A stretch of 64,000 nt of DNA from Variovorax sp. 770b2 (GCF_900115685.1 NZ_FOXJ01000001.1:372001-436000), one strand, 5' to 3'; positions 22,589 to 32,273 are shown, numbered from the stretch's first letter. Notes: a model not told the origin generated them from the letters alone. Numbers and translations: made by a program.

Positions 22589-23977
22589 ATGAACACGCAA
22601 GAAGAACGCAAGACCTTCGTCGAGCGCATCGGCAAGAAGCAGTGGACGGCCATCGTGGCCGTGCTGGTCGTGGGCCTCGCGGCGGGCGCACTCATCCTGC
22701 GCACCGCGCCGGCCAAGCCCGAGGCGGCCGGCCATTCGGAAGCCGAAGGGCATGCCGACGGCGAGCACCACGAAGAAGGAAAGGCCGAAGGCAAGGACCA
22801 TGGCCATGACCACGGTCATGAAGAGGCCAAGGGCCATGGCGACAAGGAGCACCACGAAGAGGAGTCCAAGGAAGCCAAGGAAGCCGGGGAGAAGGGCGCT
22901 CCCGGAGAAGCGAAGGCGAAGGCCGAATCGAAGGCGCACAAGGAAGACGAAGAAAAGATCGCCTTCACCGACGAGCAGGTCAAGGCCGCCGGCATGGCCA
23001 TCGAAAGCGCCGGCCCCGCACGCATCAAGACCTCGCTGCAGTTGCCCGGCGAGATCAAGTTCAACGAAGACCGCACGGCCCACGTGGTGCCGCGCGTGGC
23101 GGGCGTGGTCGACAGCGTGTCGGCCAACCTGGGCCAGGAGGTCAAGCGCGGGCAGGTGCTCGCGGTGCTCTCCAGCCCGGGGCTCTCGGAGCAGCGCAGC
23201 GCGCTGCAATCGGCGCAGCGGCGGCTCGAACTGGCGCGCACCACCTACGAGCGCGAGAAGAAGCTGTGGGAAGAAAAGATCTCGCCCCAGCAGGACTACC
23301 TGCAGGCCCAGCAGGCCATGCAGGAGGCGCAGATCGCCGTGGCCAATGCCAACCAGAAGCTGCTGGCGCTGGGCGCCACGCCGGGCTCCGCCGCGCTCGG
23401 CCGCTACGAGCTGCGCGCGCCCTTCGACGGCATGGTGGTCGAGAAGCACATCTCGCTGGGCGAATCGGTGGGCGAGGCCGTCAACGTGTTCACCATCTCC
23501 GACCTCTCGACCGTGTGGGCCGAGATCAGCGTGGCGGCCAACAACCTGAACCTGGTGCGCATCGGCGAGCCGGTGACCATCCGCTCGAGCGCGTTCGACC
23601 AGACCGCGAGCGGCACCGTGTCGTACGTGGGTTCGCTCATCGGGGCGCAGACGCGCACGGCCACGGCACGCGTCACGCTCACCAACCCGCAGCGCGTGTG
23701 GCGCCCGGGCCTGTTCGTGAGCGTGGAGCTGGTGGCGTCCGAGGCGGACGCGCCCGTCACGGTGGCCGCCGATGCGGTGCAGACCGTGGAGGAGAAGCCC
23801 ACCGTCTTTCTGAAGGTGCCCGGCGGCTTCATGCCGCAGCACGTGCAGACCGGCCGCAGCGACGGCCAGCGCATCGAGATCGTGGGCGGCCTGAAGCCCG
23901 GCGCGCCCTATGCGGCCAGCGGCAGCTTCGTCGTGAAGTCGCAGCAGGGCAAGAGCTCTGCCACGCACACCCACTGA
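22589..23977 (+). CDS. czcB: CzcB RND periplasmic adaptor with His-rich N-terminus
   Basis: The 462-residue membrane-fusion protein linking CzcA and CzcC. An N-terminal anchor (about residues 18-36) is followed by a long His/Glu/Lys-rich charged region (about 45-125, with GHDHGHEEAKGHGDKEHHEE) that should bind metal. The adaptor core then begins: IKTSLQLPGEIKFNEDRTAH, lipoyl/biotinyl-like halves, an alpha-hairpin (about 205-250), ELRAPFDGMVVEKHISLGES, and a beta-barrel. The order matches CzcB. The charged extension is longer than in many adaptors and may act as a periplasmic metal buffer that feeds the pump. Confidence 0.92.
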   Translation: MNTQEERKTFVERIGKKQWTAIVAVLVVGLAAGALILRTAPAKPEAAGHSEAEGHADGEHHEEGKAEGKDHGHDHGHEEAKGHGDKEHHEEESKEAKEAGEKGAPGEAKAKAESKAHKEDEEKIAFTDEQVKAAGMAIESAGPARIKTSLQLPGEIKFNEDRTAHVVPRVAGVVDSVSANLGQEVKRGQVLAVLSSPGLSEQRSALQSAQRRLELARTTYEREKKLWEEKISPQQDYLQAQQAMQEAQIAVANANQKLLALGATPGSAALGRYELRAPFDGMVVEKHISLGESVGEAVNVFTISDLSTVWAEISVAANNLNLVRIGEPVTIRSSAFDQTASGTVSYVGSLIGAQTRTATARVTLTNPQRVWRPGLFVSVELVASEADAPVTVAADAVQTVEEKPTVFLKVPGGFMPQHVQTGRSDGQRIEIVGGLKPGAPYAASGSFVVKSQQGKSSATHTH

Positions 23978-23986
23978 GGACGCCGC

Positions 23987-26900
23987 ATGTTCGAACGAAT
24001 CATCGGGTTCTCCATCGCGCAGCGCTGGCTGGTGCTGCTCGCCGTGCTCGGCATGGCCGCGCTCGGCGTCTTCAGCTACCAGAAGCTGCCCATCGACGCG
24101 GTGCCCGACATCACCAACGTGCAGGTGCAGATCAACACCGCCGCCCCCGGCTATTCGCCGCTCGAAGCCGAGCAGCGCGTGACCTACCCCATCGAGACGG
24201 TGATGGCGGGCCTGCCGGGCCTGCAGCAGACCCGCTCGCTCTCGCGCTACGGCCTCTCGCAGGTGACGGTGATCTTCCAGGACGGCACCGACATCTACTT
24301 CGCACGGCAACTGGTGAACGAGCGCATCCAGTCGGCGCGCGAGCGCATGCCCGGCGGCATCTCGCCGGTGATCGGGCCGATCTCGACGGGCCTGGGCGAG
24401 ATCTACCTCTGGACCGTCGAGGCGCAAGAGGGCGCGAAGAAGCCCGACGGCAAGCCCTATACGCCCACGGACCTGCGCGAAATCCAAGACTGGATCATCA
24501 AGCCGCAGCTGCGCAACGTGAAGGGCGTGACCGAGATCAACTCCATCGGCGGCTACGACAAGGAATACCAGATCGCGCCCGACCCCGCGAAGCTCCTGGC
24601 GCACGGCCTCACGATGACCGACCTGGTCATCGCGCTGGAGCGCAACAACGCGAACGTGGGCGCGGGCTACATCGAGAAGCGCGGCGAGCAGTACCTCATC
24701 CGCGCGCCGGGGCAGGTGAAGTCGGTGGAGGACATCGGCAACGTGATCCTTGCAAATCCGAACAACGGTGCGGGCGGCATTCCGCTGCGCGTGCAGGACG
24801 TGGCCGAGGTCGGCATCGGCCAGGAGCTGCGCACCGGCGCCGCCACCGACAACGGCCGCGAGGTGGTGCTGGGCACCGTCTTCATGCTGATCGGCGAGAA
24901 CAGCCGCACCGTGTCGCAGGCCGTCGACAAGAAGATGCAGGAGGTCAACCGCACGCTGCCCGCGGGCGTGAAGGCCGTCACCGTGTACGACCGCACGGTG
25001 CTGGTCGACAAGGCCATCGCCACGGTGAAGAAGAACCTCCTGGAGGGCGCGGTGCTGGTGATCGCGATCCTGTTCCTGTTTCTCGGCAACATCCGCGCGG
25101 CGCTGATCACCGCGCTGGTGATTCCGCTGTCGATGCTCTTCACCTTCACCGGCATGGTGAACCAGAAGGTCAGCGCCAACCTCATGAGCCTGGGCGCGCT
25201 GGACTTCGGGATCATCATCGACGGGGCGGTGGTGATCGTGGAGAACTGCGTGCGAAGGCTCGCCCATGCGCAGGCGAAACACGGCCGGCCGCTCACGCGC
25301 AGCGAGCGCTTCCATGAAGTGTTCGCCGCTTCGCAGGAGGCGCGGCGTCCGCTGCTGTTCGGGCAGCTCATCATCATGATCGTGTACCTGCCGATCTTTG
25401 CGCTCACGGGCGTGGAGGGCAAGCTCTTCCACCCGATGGCCTTCACCGTGGTGATTGCGCTGGTGGGCGCGATGATCCTGTCGATCACCTTCATTCCCGC
25501 CGCGGTGGCGCTTTTCATCGGCAACAAGGTCAGCGAGAAGGAGAACCGGCTGATGGTGTGGGCCAAGCGCGGTTATGAACCCCTGCTGGCGCGCGTGATG
25601 ACGGCCAAGCCGCTGGTCATCACCACGGCCGTGGTGGCGGTGCTGCTCTCGGGCCTCTTGGCCACCCGGCTGGGCACGGAGTTCGTGCCCAGCTTGAGCG
25701 AGGGCGACTTCGCGATCCAGGCGCTGCGCATTCCGGGCACCAGCCTCACGCAATCGGTCGAGATGCAAAAGCAGCTCGAACGCACGCTGAAGGCGAAGTT
25801 TCCCGAGATCGAGCGCGTGTTCGCGCGCACCGGCACGGCCGAGATCGCCTCGGACCCGATGCCGCCGAACATTTCCGACGGCTACATCATGCTCAAGCCC
25901 GAGAGCGAGTGGCCCACGCCGCGCCGCACGCGCGCCGAGTTGTTGACGGCGGTGCAGGAAGAGGTCGAGAAGCTGCCGGGCAACAACTACGAGTTTTCCC
26001 AACCGATCCAGCTGCGCTTCAACGAGCTCATCTCGGGCGTGCGCAGCGACGTGGCGGTGAAGATCTTCGGCGACGACATGGACGTGCTGAACAAGACCGC
26101 CGCCGAGGTATCGCAGACCCTGGGCAAGATTCCCGGTGCGGCCGAGGTGAAGGTCGAGCAGACCACGGGCCTGCCGATGCTCACGGTGAACATCGACCGC
26201 CAGAAGACCGCGCGCTACGGCCTGAACGTGGGCGACGTGCAGGACGCGATTTCCATCGCGGTCGGCGGGCGCGAGGCGGGCACGCTGTTCGACGGCGACC
26301 GGCGCTTCGACATCCTCGTGCGCCTGCCCGAGAACCTGCGCACCGACCTGGAGGCGATCAAGCGGCTGCCGGTCGCGCTGCCCAAGGGCGCGGGCGGCGA
26401 GGGGTTGCGCACCAGCTTCATCCCGCTCGGCGAAGTCGCCACGCTGGAGCTCGCGCCGGGGCCGAACCAGGTGAGCCGCGAGAACGGCAAGCGCCGCATC
26501 GTGGTGAGTGCCAACGTGCGCGGCCGCGACCTGGGCTCCTTCGTGGCCGAGGCCGAGGAAGCGATGCGCAAGGTGACCATTCCCACCGGCTACTGGACCG
26601 AGTGGGGCGGCCAGTACGAGAACCTCGCCTCGGCCACGCAGCGCCTGCAGGTGGTGGTGCCGGTGTCGCTGCTGCTGGTGTTCACGCTCCTCTTCGCGAT
26701 GTTCGGCAACCTGAAGGACGGCCTCCTGGTGTTCACCGGCATCCCGTTCGCGCTCACCGGCGGCATCGTGGCGCTGTGGATGCGCGGCATCCCGCTGTCG
26801 ATCTCGGCGGCGGTGGGCTTCATCGCGCTCTCGGGCGTGGCGGTGCTCAACGGGCTGGTGATGATCTCGTTCATCCGCAACCTGCGGGAAGGCGGGCTGC

Positions 26901-27229
26901 CGCTGGACGAGGCCATCCGCGAAGGCGCGCTCACCCGGCTGCGGCCGGTGCTGATGACGGCGCTGGTGGCGTCGCTGGGCTTCGTGCCGATGGCGATCGC
27001 CACCGGCACCGGTGCCGAGGTGCAGCGGCCGCTGGCGACGGTGGTGATCGGCGGTATCCTGTCCTCGACCGCGCTGACGTTGCTGGTGCTGCCGCTGCTC
27101 TATCGCATCGCCCACCGCCGCGACGAAGACGAGGCGCTGGAAGAAGTGCGCGAGCGGCAGCACGGCACGCCGCTCGATCCTTCTCAAGGTTCTCAGGGAA
27201 CTCAAGGAGCGATGCCCCATGGCACATGA
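23987..27229 (+). CDS. czcA: CzcA heavy-metal RND transporter (HME family)
   Basis: The 1080-residue inner-membrane proton-driven pump for Co/Zn/Cd. Two RND halves, each with one helix, a large periplasmic loop and further helices, are visible. The diagnostic HME-RND helix-4 motif DFGIIIDGAVVIVEN (about residues 404-418) carries the two Asp and one Glu used for proton coupling in C. metallidurans CzcA. Other landmarks are VPDITNVQVQINTAAPGYSP, LEAEQRVTYPIET and the second-half GLLVFTGIPFALTGGIVALW. The length is typical. It starts 9 bp after czcB, and its 3' end overlaps czcD by 11 bp. Confidence 0.95.
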   Translation: MFERIIGFSIAQRWLVLLAVLGMAALGVFSYQKLPIDAVPDITNVQVQINTAAPGYSPLEAEQRVTYPIETVMAGLPGLQQTRSLSRYGLSQVTVIFQDGTDIYFARQLVNERIQSARERMPGGISPVIGPISTGLGEIYLWTVEAQEGAKKPDGKPYTPTDLREIQDWIIKPQLRNVKGVTEINSIGGYDKEYQIAPDPAKLLAHGLTMTDLVIALERNNANVGAGYIEKRGEQYLIRAPGQVKSVEDIGNVILANPNNGAGGIPLRVQDVAEVGIGQELRTGAATDNGREVVLGTVFMLIGENSRTVSQAVDKKMQEVNRTLPAGVKAVTVYDRTVLVDKAIATVKKNLLEGAVLVIAILFLFLGNIRAALITALVIPLSMLFTFTGMVNQKVSANLMSLGALDFGIIIDGAVVIVENCVRRLAHAQAKHGRPLTRSERFHEVFAASQEARRPLLFGQLIIMIVYLPIFALTGVEGKLFHPMAFTVVIALVGAMILSITFIPAAVALFIGNKVSEKENRLMVWAKRGYEPLLARVMTAKPLVITTAVVAVLLSGLLATRLGTEFVPSLSEGDFAIQALRIPGTSLTQSVEMQKQLERTLKAKFPEIERVFARTGTAEIASDPMPPNISDGYIMLKPESEWPTPRRTRAELLTAVQEEVEKLPGNNYEFSQPIQLRFNELISGVRSDVAVKIFGDDMDVLNKTAAEVSQTLGKIPGAAEVKVEQTTGLPMLTVNIDRQKTARYGLNVGDVQDAISIAVGGREAGTLFDGDRRFDILVRLPENLRTDLEAIKRLPVALPKGAGGEGLRTSFIPLGEVATLELAPGPNQVSRENGKRRIVVSANVRGRDLGSFVAEAEEAMRKVTIPTGYWTEWGGQYENLASATQRLQVVVPVSLLLVFTLLFAMFGNLKDGLLVFTGIPFALTGGIVALWMRGIPLSISAAVGFIALSGVAVLNGLVMISFIRNLREGGLPLDEAIREGALTRLRPVLMTALVASLGFVPMAIATGTGAEVQRPLATVVIGGILSSTALTLLVLPLLYRIAHRRDEDEALEEVRERQHGTPLDPSQGSQGTQGAMPHGT

Positions 27230-28136
27230 CCATGCCCACGCGGTGGGCGGCAACGAGCGCGCGCTGCGCTGGGCCTTGCTGCTGACTTCGCTCTACCTCG
27301 TGGCCGAGGTGGTGGGCGGGCTGGTGTCGGGGAGCCTCGCGCTGCTCTCGGACGCGGCCCACATGTTCACCGACACGGTGGCGCTCGCGATCTCGCTGGC
27401 GGCCATCTGGATCGGCAAGCGGCCCGCGGACAAGCGGCGCACCTTCGGCTACTACCGCTTCGAGATCCTTGCGGCCGTGCTCAATGCGGTGCTGCTGTTC
27501 TTCGTGGCGATCTACGTCCTGTACGAGGCATACAGGCGCATCTCGGCCCCGGCCGAGATCCAGTCGACCATGATGCTGCTGGTGGCCGTGGGTGGGCTGG
27601 CCGTCAACCTCGTCGGCATGCGGCTGCTTTCGTCAGGCAAGGACAAGAGCCTGAACGTGAAGGGCGCGTACCTGGAGGTGTGGGCGGACATGCTGGGCTC
27701 GATCGGCGTGATCGCCGGCGCGCTGGTGATCCGCTTCACCGGATGGGCGTGGGTCGATTCGGTGATCGCCGTGGCCATCGGGCTGTGGGTGCTGCCGCGC
27801 ACGTGGCGGCTGTTGCGCGAGAGCCTGAATGTGCTGCTCGAAGGCGTGCCCGACGAGGTGGACCTGCCTGCTGTCGAAGCTGCGCTGCGGGGCAGCGAGG
27901 GCGTCGCGAGCCTGCACGACCTGCATGTGTGGGCGCTCTCCAGCGGCAAGGTGAGCCTGAGCGTGCACGTGGTGTGCACGCCGGAGGTGGGCGACATGGC
28001 GCCGCTGATGCTGCAACTGCGCGCCTTGCTGGCGGAACGCTTCGATATCCACCATTCGACCGTGCAGGTCGAGCGGGTGCCGTGCGAGCAGGTCGCCGAG
28101 AGTCACGGGTTCGGGCCTGCAGGAACGGCCGCCTAG
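27219..28136 (+). CDS. czcD: CzcD cation diffusion facilitator
   Basis: A 305-residue CDF exporter with six helices. The N-terminus carries HDHAHA. Helix II has SDAAHMFTD, and helix V has EVWADMLGS, supplying the His/Asp metal-site residues of Zn/Cd-type CDF proteins. The C-terminal cytoplasmic domain (about residues 215-290; LHDLHVWALSSGKVSLSVHV) has the ferredoxin-like fold that binds metal and dimerises. It moves Zn, Cd or Co from cytoplasm to periplasm, where CzcCBA can take over. The start codon lies inside czcA (11-bp overlap), so the two are co-translated. Confidence 0.93.
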   Translation: MAHDHAHAVGGNERALRWALLLTSLYLVAEVVGGLVSGSLALLSDAAHMFTDTVALAISLAAIWIGKRPADKRRTFGYYRFEILAAVLNAVLLFFVAIYVLYEAYRRISAPAEIQSTMMLLVAVGGLAVNLVGMRLLSSGKDKSLNVKGAYLEVWADMLGSIGVIAGALVIRFTGWAWVDSVIAVAIGLWVLPRTWRLLRESLNVLLEGVPDEVDLPAVEAALRGSEGVASLHDLHVWALSSGKVSLSVHVVCTPEVGDMAPLMLQLRALLAERFDIHHSTVQVERVPCEQVAESHGFGPAGTAA

Positions 28137-28157
28137 CCGACCGGATCGGGTCGATTT

Positions 28158-28175
28158 CGGGATTTTTCGATCCCG
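28158..28175 (+). terminator. Small hairpin after czcD
   Basis: CGGGAT (28158-28163) and ATCCCG (28170-28175) form a 6-bp stem around TTTTCG. There is no T-run downstream. It is the only terminator-like structure I see between czcD and the next gene, so it is a weak candidate for the end of the czc operon. Confidence 0.35.
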
Positions 28176-28271
28176 GTGTCACAAACGCCCCCCACTGGAC
28201 GTCTTCCTCGCATGGACGCCCACGGGGGCGTACCTTTTTGACCCCCTTTTCCCTTTACCGAGGAATCGACC

Positions 28272-29027
28272 ATGAAGATCGTCATCATCGGAGGCTCTGG
28301 CCTCATCGGCTCCAAGCTCGCCCCGCGTCTGCGCGAGGCGGGCCACGAGGTCATCGCGGCCTCGCCCTCCACGGGCGTCAACACCCTCACCGGCGAAGGC
28401 CTGAAGGAGGCGTTGGCAGGTGCGCAAGTCGTCGTCGACGTGGCGAATTCGCCTTCGTTCGAGGACGAGGCGGCGCTCCATTTCTTCGACACCGCGGGCC
28501 GCAACCTGCTGGCGGCCGAGGCAGAGGCCGGCGTGGCGCACCACGTCGCGCTGTCGGTGGTCGGTACCGATCGCCTGCTGGCCAGCGGGTACTTCCGCGC
28601 CAAGCAACGCCAGGAAGAGCTGATCGAGGCCTCGCCCGTGCCCTGGACCATCGTGCAGGCCACCCAGTTCTTCGAGTTCGTGGCCGGCATCGCCGACGGG
28701 AGCGTGAAGGGCGGCGAGGTGCGGCTGTCGAACGCGCTGATCCAGCCGATGGCGGCGGACGACGTCGCCGCCGCGCTGGCCGTGGTGGTGGCCGAGCCGC
28801 CCGCAAAAGGGCGCATCGAGATCGCGGGGCCCGAGGCGTTGCCGCTGGACGCGCTGGTGCGCCGCCTGTTCGCGGCGACTGGCGACAAACGGCCGGTCGT
28901 CACCGATGCCCAGGCGAGCTACTTCGGTGTGCACCTGGACGACCGCTCGCTGACGCCCGGCACCGCGCCGCGCCTCGGGGCGACCCGCTTCGAGGACTGG
29001 CTTGCGCAGCGCGCGCAGGCCCGATGA
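28272..29027 (+). CDS. NAD(P)-binding NmrA-like / atypical SDR protein
   Basis: The 251-residue protein starts with a Rossmann nucleotide-binding loop (MKIVIIGGSGLIGSKLAPRL; GxxGxxG). It lacks the classical YxxxK of typical short-chain dehydrogenases and has the NmrA-like pattern (ALSVVGTDRLLASGYFRAKQ, TIVQATQFFEF). Members are redox sensors or reductases with unclear substrates. A Shine-Dalgarno (GAGG) precedes the ATG. It is followed 67 bp later by a secreted cupin, a pairing common in co-transcribed stress genes, although their joint role is unknown. Confidence 0.82.
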   Translation: MKIVIIGGSGLIGSKLAPRLREAGHEVIAASPSTGVNTLTGEGLKEALAGAQVVVDVANSPSFEDEAALHFFDTAGRNLLAAEAEAGVAHHVALSVVGTDRLLASGYFRAKQRQEELIEASPVPWTIVQATQFFEFVAGIADGSVKGGEVRLSNALIQPMAADDVAAALAVVVAEPPAKGRIEIAGPEALPLDALVRRLFAATGDKRPVVTDAQASYFGVHLDDRSLTPGTAPRLGATRFEDWLAQRAQAR

Positions 29028-29094
29028 ACCGCCGGCGACCCGCCTGTCCATTCAATTCGTTCAAGGCCCGCGGTGCGGGCCGGAAAGACAACCC

Positions 29095-29502
29095 ATGACC
29101 CGATTCCAGAAGACCTGCATCTCCCTCGGCCTCGCACTCGGCATGTTCGCTGCGATGCCCGCCCTGGCGGCCCCCGAAGCCGCCGCAACCGTCCTCATGA
29201 CCAAGGACCTGGCGGACATGCCCGGCAAGGAGGCGATCTCGTTCATCGTCGACTTTCCGCCGGGCTCGGTCGATCCGGTCCACCGCCACGATGCCCATGC
29301 CTTCATCTACGTGCTCGAAGGATCGATCGTGATGGGCGTGAAGGGCGGCAAGGAGGTCACGCTGACCCCGGGCCAGACCTTCTACGAAGGCCCGGGCGAC
29401 ATCCACACGGTCGGCCGCAACGCCAGCAAGACCAAGCCCGCGAAGTTCCTGGTGACGATGGTCAAGGACAAGGGCGCGCCGTTGCTGACGCTGGTCAAGT
29501 GA
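29095..29502 (+). CDS. Exported cupin-domain protein
   Basis: A 135-residue protein with a signal peptide (MTRFQKTCISLGLALGMFAA, cleavage near PALAA). The cupin core has motif 1, HRHDAHAFIYVLEG (metal-binding His residues and Glu), and a motif 2-like segment, YEGPGDIHTVGRN. A single beta-barrel with a mononuclear metal site is expected, in the periplasm. The ligand or substrate is unknown. I chose the ATG at 29095 because it starts the signal peptide. Confidence 0.85.
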   Translation: MTRFQKTCISLGLALGMFAAMPALAAPEAAATVLMTKDLADMPGKEAISFIVDFPPGSVDPVHRHDAHAFIYVLEGSIVMGVKGGKEVTLTPGQTFYEGPGDIHTVGRNASKTKPAKFLVTMVKDKGAPLLTLVK

Positions 29503-29547
29503 CGCTTGGCGCCGCATGGCGCCATGAGCGGGGGGACAGGCAGGCGC

Positions 29548-30141
29548 TCAGCGCGCCGGCCGGATCGCCGACTTGGGCCTGAAGGCCTTGCAGACCGCGT
29601 CGTCGGTCTCCAGGTACGGCCCGCCGATCAGGTCGATGCAATAGGGCACCGCCGCGAAGATGCCCGGCACGACCTGCACGCCCTCGGTGTCCTTCAGGCC
29701 TTCGAGCGTTTCGGCAATCGACTTCGGCTGCCCCGGCAGATTGACGATCAGGCTCTTGTCGCGGATCACCGCCACCTGCCGCGAGAGGATCGCGGTCGGC
29801 ACGAAGCGCAGGCTGATCTGGCGCATCTGCTCCCCGAAGCCCGGCATTTCCTTGTGCGCGACGGCCAGGGTGGCCTCGGGCGTCACGTCCCGCAGGGCCG
29901 GGCCGGTGCCCCCGGTGGTGAGCACCAGCGAGCAGCCGGCGTCGACCAGTTCGATCAGCGTGGCGCTGATCAGGGCGGTTTCGTCGGGAATCAGCCGGGG
30001 CTCGAATGCGATCGGGTTCTTCAGTGCCCGGCCCAGCCATTCCTTCAGCGCGGGCAGGCCCTTGTCTTCATAGGTGCCGCTGGAGGCGCGGTCGCTGACG
30101 GAGACGATGCCGATGCGTACCGGGTCGAACGGCGAACTCAT
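29548..30141 (-). CDS. mogA: Molybdopterin adenylyltransferase MogA
   Basis: Adenylates molybdopterin ahead of molybdate insertion in molybdenum cofactor synthesis. The 197-residue protein has the MoaB/MogA signature: VSVSDRASSGTYEDKG (about residues 13-28), LVLTTGGTGPALRDVTPEA (about 72-90), AVIRDKSLIVNLPGQPKSI. It overlaps the stop codon of yjgA by 4 bp, so the two are translationally coupled. Confidence 0.92.
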   Translation of the reverse strand: MSSPFDPVRIGIVSVSDRASSGTYEDKGLPALKEWLGRALKNPIAFEPRLIPDETALISATLIELVDAGCSLVLTTGGTGPALRDVTPEATLAVAHKEMPGFGEQMRQISLRFVPTAILSRQVAVIRDKSLIVNLPGQPKSIAETLEGLKDTEGVQVVPGIFAAVPYCIDLIGGPYLETDDAVCKAFRPKSAIRPAR

Positions 30142-30794
30142 GCGTCCTCTTCCCGGTCCTGCGCGGCGGCGGCCGCCGCGTGGTCGTCGCCGCCATGCAC
30201 GGCCAGTTGCTCGCGCACCAGCTGGAAGATCTCGCGGTAGGCCTTGCCCTGGCGGGGCGCCTCGCCCGCGGGCCCGGTCTTCATGTCCTTGCGGGCCTGG
30301 CGCACCAGGGCGCGCATCTGCTGGGCGTCGGTGGCGGGGTGGGTTTCGATCCAGCCGCCCAGGGCATCGTCGTCGGCGATCAGCCGGTCGCGCCAGCGTT
30401 CGGCCTCGTGCAGGGCGGCGGTTTCGGCGGCCGGCGTGCTGTTCTGCTCGGTCAGCGCGAGCTTCACGGCCTCCAGCACGTCGGGTTCGAGCTTGCGCAT
30501 CAGCTTGCCGATGAACTGCATCTGGCGGCGCTTTCCCTCGAAGTTGGTGATGCGCTTGGCTTCGGCGACGGCGTCGACCAGTTTTTCGTCCAGCTGGAGC
30601 GCATCGAAAAGGGCGGCGCGCAGGCCTAGCAGTTCGGTGCCGAGCTTTTGCAGTTCGTCGCTTTCGCGCTTGAGATCGGTGCGGCTGGATTCGTCGGTGC
30701 CCTTGAGCTCACGCTTGAGCTCCAGGTCGAGTTCGCTGCCTTCGGCGACGAACTGGCCACGGACGAAATAGCCTTTTTTGGGTTTGCGGGACAT
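30138..30794 (-). CDS. yjgA: YjgA/DarP-like ribosome-associated protein (DUF615)
   Basis: A 218-residue, charged, helical protein of the DUF615 family: MSRKPKKGYFVRGQFVAEGS, then EKLVDAVAEAKRITNFEGKR and RQMQFIGKLMRKLEPD. E. coli YjgA (DarP) associates with late 50S ribosome assembly intermediates. The ATG at 30794 starts the conserved N-terminus. The C-terminus ends in an acidic/Ala-rich tail. It is divergent from pmbA, a neighbour pairing also seen in E. coli, and upstream of mogA with a 4-bp overlap. Confidence 0.9.
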   Translation of the reverse strand: MSRKPKKGYFVRGQFVAEGSELDLELKRELKGTDESSRTDLKRESDELQKLGTELLGLRAALFDALQLDEKLVDAVAEAKRITNFEGKRRQMQFIGKLMRKLEPDVLEAVKLALTEQNSTPAAETAALHEAERWRDRLIADDDALGGWIETHPATDAQQMRALVRQARKDMKTGPAGEAPRQGKAYREIFQLVREQLAVHGGDDHAAAAAAQDREEDA

Positions 30795-30902
30795 GTGGGT
30801 GGATTCTGGGCCGCACCGTGCGGCGTTGCAATGTGCGCAACAGACCGTGGGGAGACAGTGGGAAAACGGGGAATTGGGGGGCGCAAGTATCATAGCCACC
30901 AC

Positions 30903-32273
30903 ATGACGACATCCTCCTCGCGCGCCGATTCCGGCTTCGCCTACAGCCGCTCCTACTTCGAAAACCTGGTCGATACGGCCCTGGCCCACGCCAAGAAGCT
31001 CGGGGCCACCGATGCCGGCGCCGAGGCCTCCGAGGGCTGCGGCCTCAGTGTCTCGGTCCGCAAGGGCGAACTCGAGAACGTCGAGCGCAATCGCGACAAG
31101 TCGCTGGGCATCACGGTCTACGTGGGCCACCGCCGCGGCAACGCCAGCACCTCCGACTTCTCCGAGGGCGCGATCAAGCAGACCGTGCAGGCCGCCTACG
31201 ACATCGCCCGCTTCACCGCCGAAGACCCGGTCAGCGGCCTGCCCGACGAGGCAGACATCGCCAAGGAACACCCCGAGCTCGACCTGTTCCATCCCTGGGA
31301 CGTGACCAGCGAACAGGCCGCCAAGCTGGCGCTGGAGTGCGAAGCGGCAGCCCTGTCGACCGACAAGCGCATCACCAACAGCGAAGGCGCGGGCGTCTCG
31401 GCCCAGCAGAGCCACTTCTTCAGCGCGCACACGCACGGTTTTCGCGGCGGCTATGCCAGCTCGCGGCATTCGATTTCGGTCGCCCCCATCGCCGGCAAGG
31501 GCGACGGCATGCAGCGCGACGCCTGGTACAGCTCCATGCGCGCGGCCGACGAACTCGCGAGCCCTGAGGCCGTGGGCCGCTACGCCGCCGAACGGGCCTT
31601 GAGCCGCCTGAAGTCGCGCAAGATCAAGACCACCGAATGCCCGGTGCTGTTCGAGTCGCCGCTGGCCGTGGGCCTCTTGGGCGGGCTGGTGCAGGCCGTG
31701 AGCGGCGGGGCGCTGTATCGCAAGAGCACGTTCCTGCTCGATTCGCTCGGGAAGCCCGTGCTGCCCAAGCACCTGGACGTGGCCGAAGACCCGCATGTGA
31801 TGCGCGGCAAGGGCAGCTCGCCCTTCGACGACGAGGGCGTCACCACGCGCGCCCGCAAGGTGGTCGATGCGGGGCGGCTGGAGGGCTACTTTCTCTCCAC
31901 CTACTCGGCCCGCAAGCTGGGCATGAAGACCACCGGCAACGCCGGCGGCTCGCACAACCTGACGCTGAGCTCGCGCCTCACCCGGCACGGCGACGACCTG
32001 GACGCCATGCTCGCCAAGCTGGGCACCGGCCTCTTCGTGATCGAGCTGATGGGGCAGGGCGTGAACTACGTGACCGGCGACTACTCGCGCGGTGCCAGCG
32101 GCTTCTGGGTCGAGAAGGGCAAGATCGCCTTCCCGGTGCAGGAGATCACCATCGCCGGCAACCTGAAGGACATGCTGATGGGCATTGAAGCCATCGGCGC
32201 CGATGCCTACACTTTCGGTGCAAAGACCACGGGGTCGATTCTGGTCAACCGAATGAAGGTGGCCGGCGCCTGA
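30903..32273 (+). CDS. pmbA: Metallopeptidase PmbA/TldE
   Basis: The 456-residue TldD/PmbA-family protein that, with TldD, forms a peptidase complex degrading unfolded peptides and processing some microcins and the CcdA antitoxin. Typical stretches are GCGLSVSVRKGELENVERNR, NSEGAGVSAQQSHFFSAHT, and STYSARKLGMKTTGNAGGSH, with SGFWVEKGKIAFPVQEITIA toward the C-terminus. The TldE subunit lacks the catalytic HExxxH of TldD; none is seen here. It is divergent from yjgA across 108 bp. The ATG at 30903 was chosen over upstream in-frame codons that lie inside yjgA. Confidence 0.92.
   Translation: MTTSSSRADSGFAYSRSYFENLVDTALAHAKKLGATDAGAEASEGCGLSVSVRKGELENVERNRDKSLGITVYVGHRRGNASTSDFSEGAIKQTVQAAYDIARFTAEDPVSGLPDEADIAKEHPELDLFHPWDVTSEQAAKLALECEAAALSTDKRITNSEGAGVSAQQSHFFSAHTHGFRGGYASSRHSISVAPIAGKGDGMQRDAWYSSMRAADELASPEAVGRYAAERALSRLKSRKIKTTECPVLFESPLAVGLLGGLVQAVSGGALYRKSTFLLDSLGKPVLPKHLDVAEDPHVMRGKGSSPFDDEGVTTRARKVVDAGRLEGYFLSTYSARKLGMKTTGNAGGSHNLTLSSRLTRHGDDLDAMLAKLGTGLFVIELMGQGVNYVTGDYSRGASGFWVEKGKIAFPVQEITIAGNLKDMLMGIEAIGADAYTFGAKTTGSILVNRMKVAGA

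Noticed and set aside
22466-27253. A 1595-codon open frame on the minus strand opposite czcCBA.
   Set aside because: It is a GC-rich shadow of czcB/czcA/czcC: composition is Arg/His/Leu-rich with no domain, while the plus strand has clear RND proteins.
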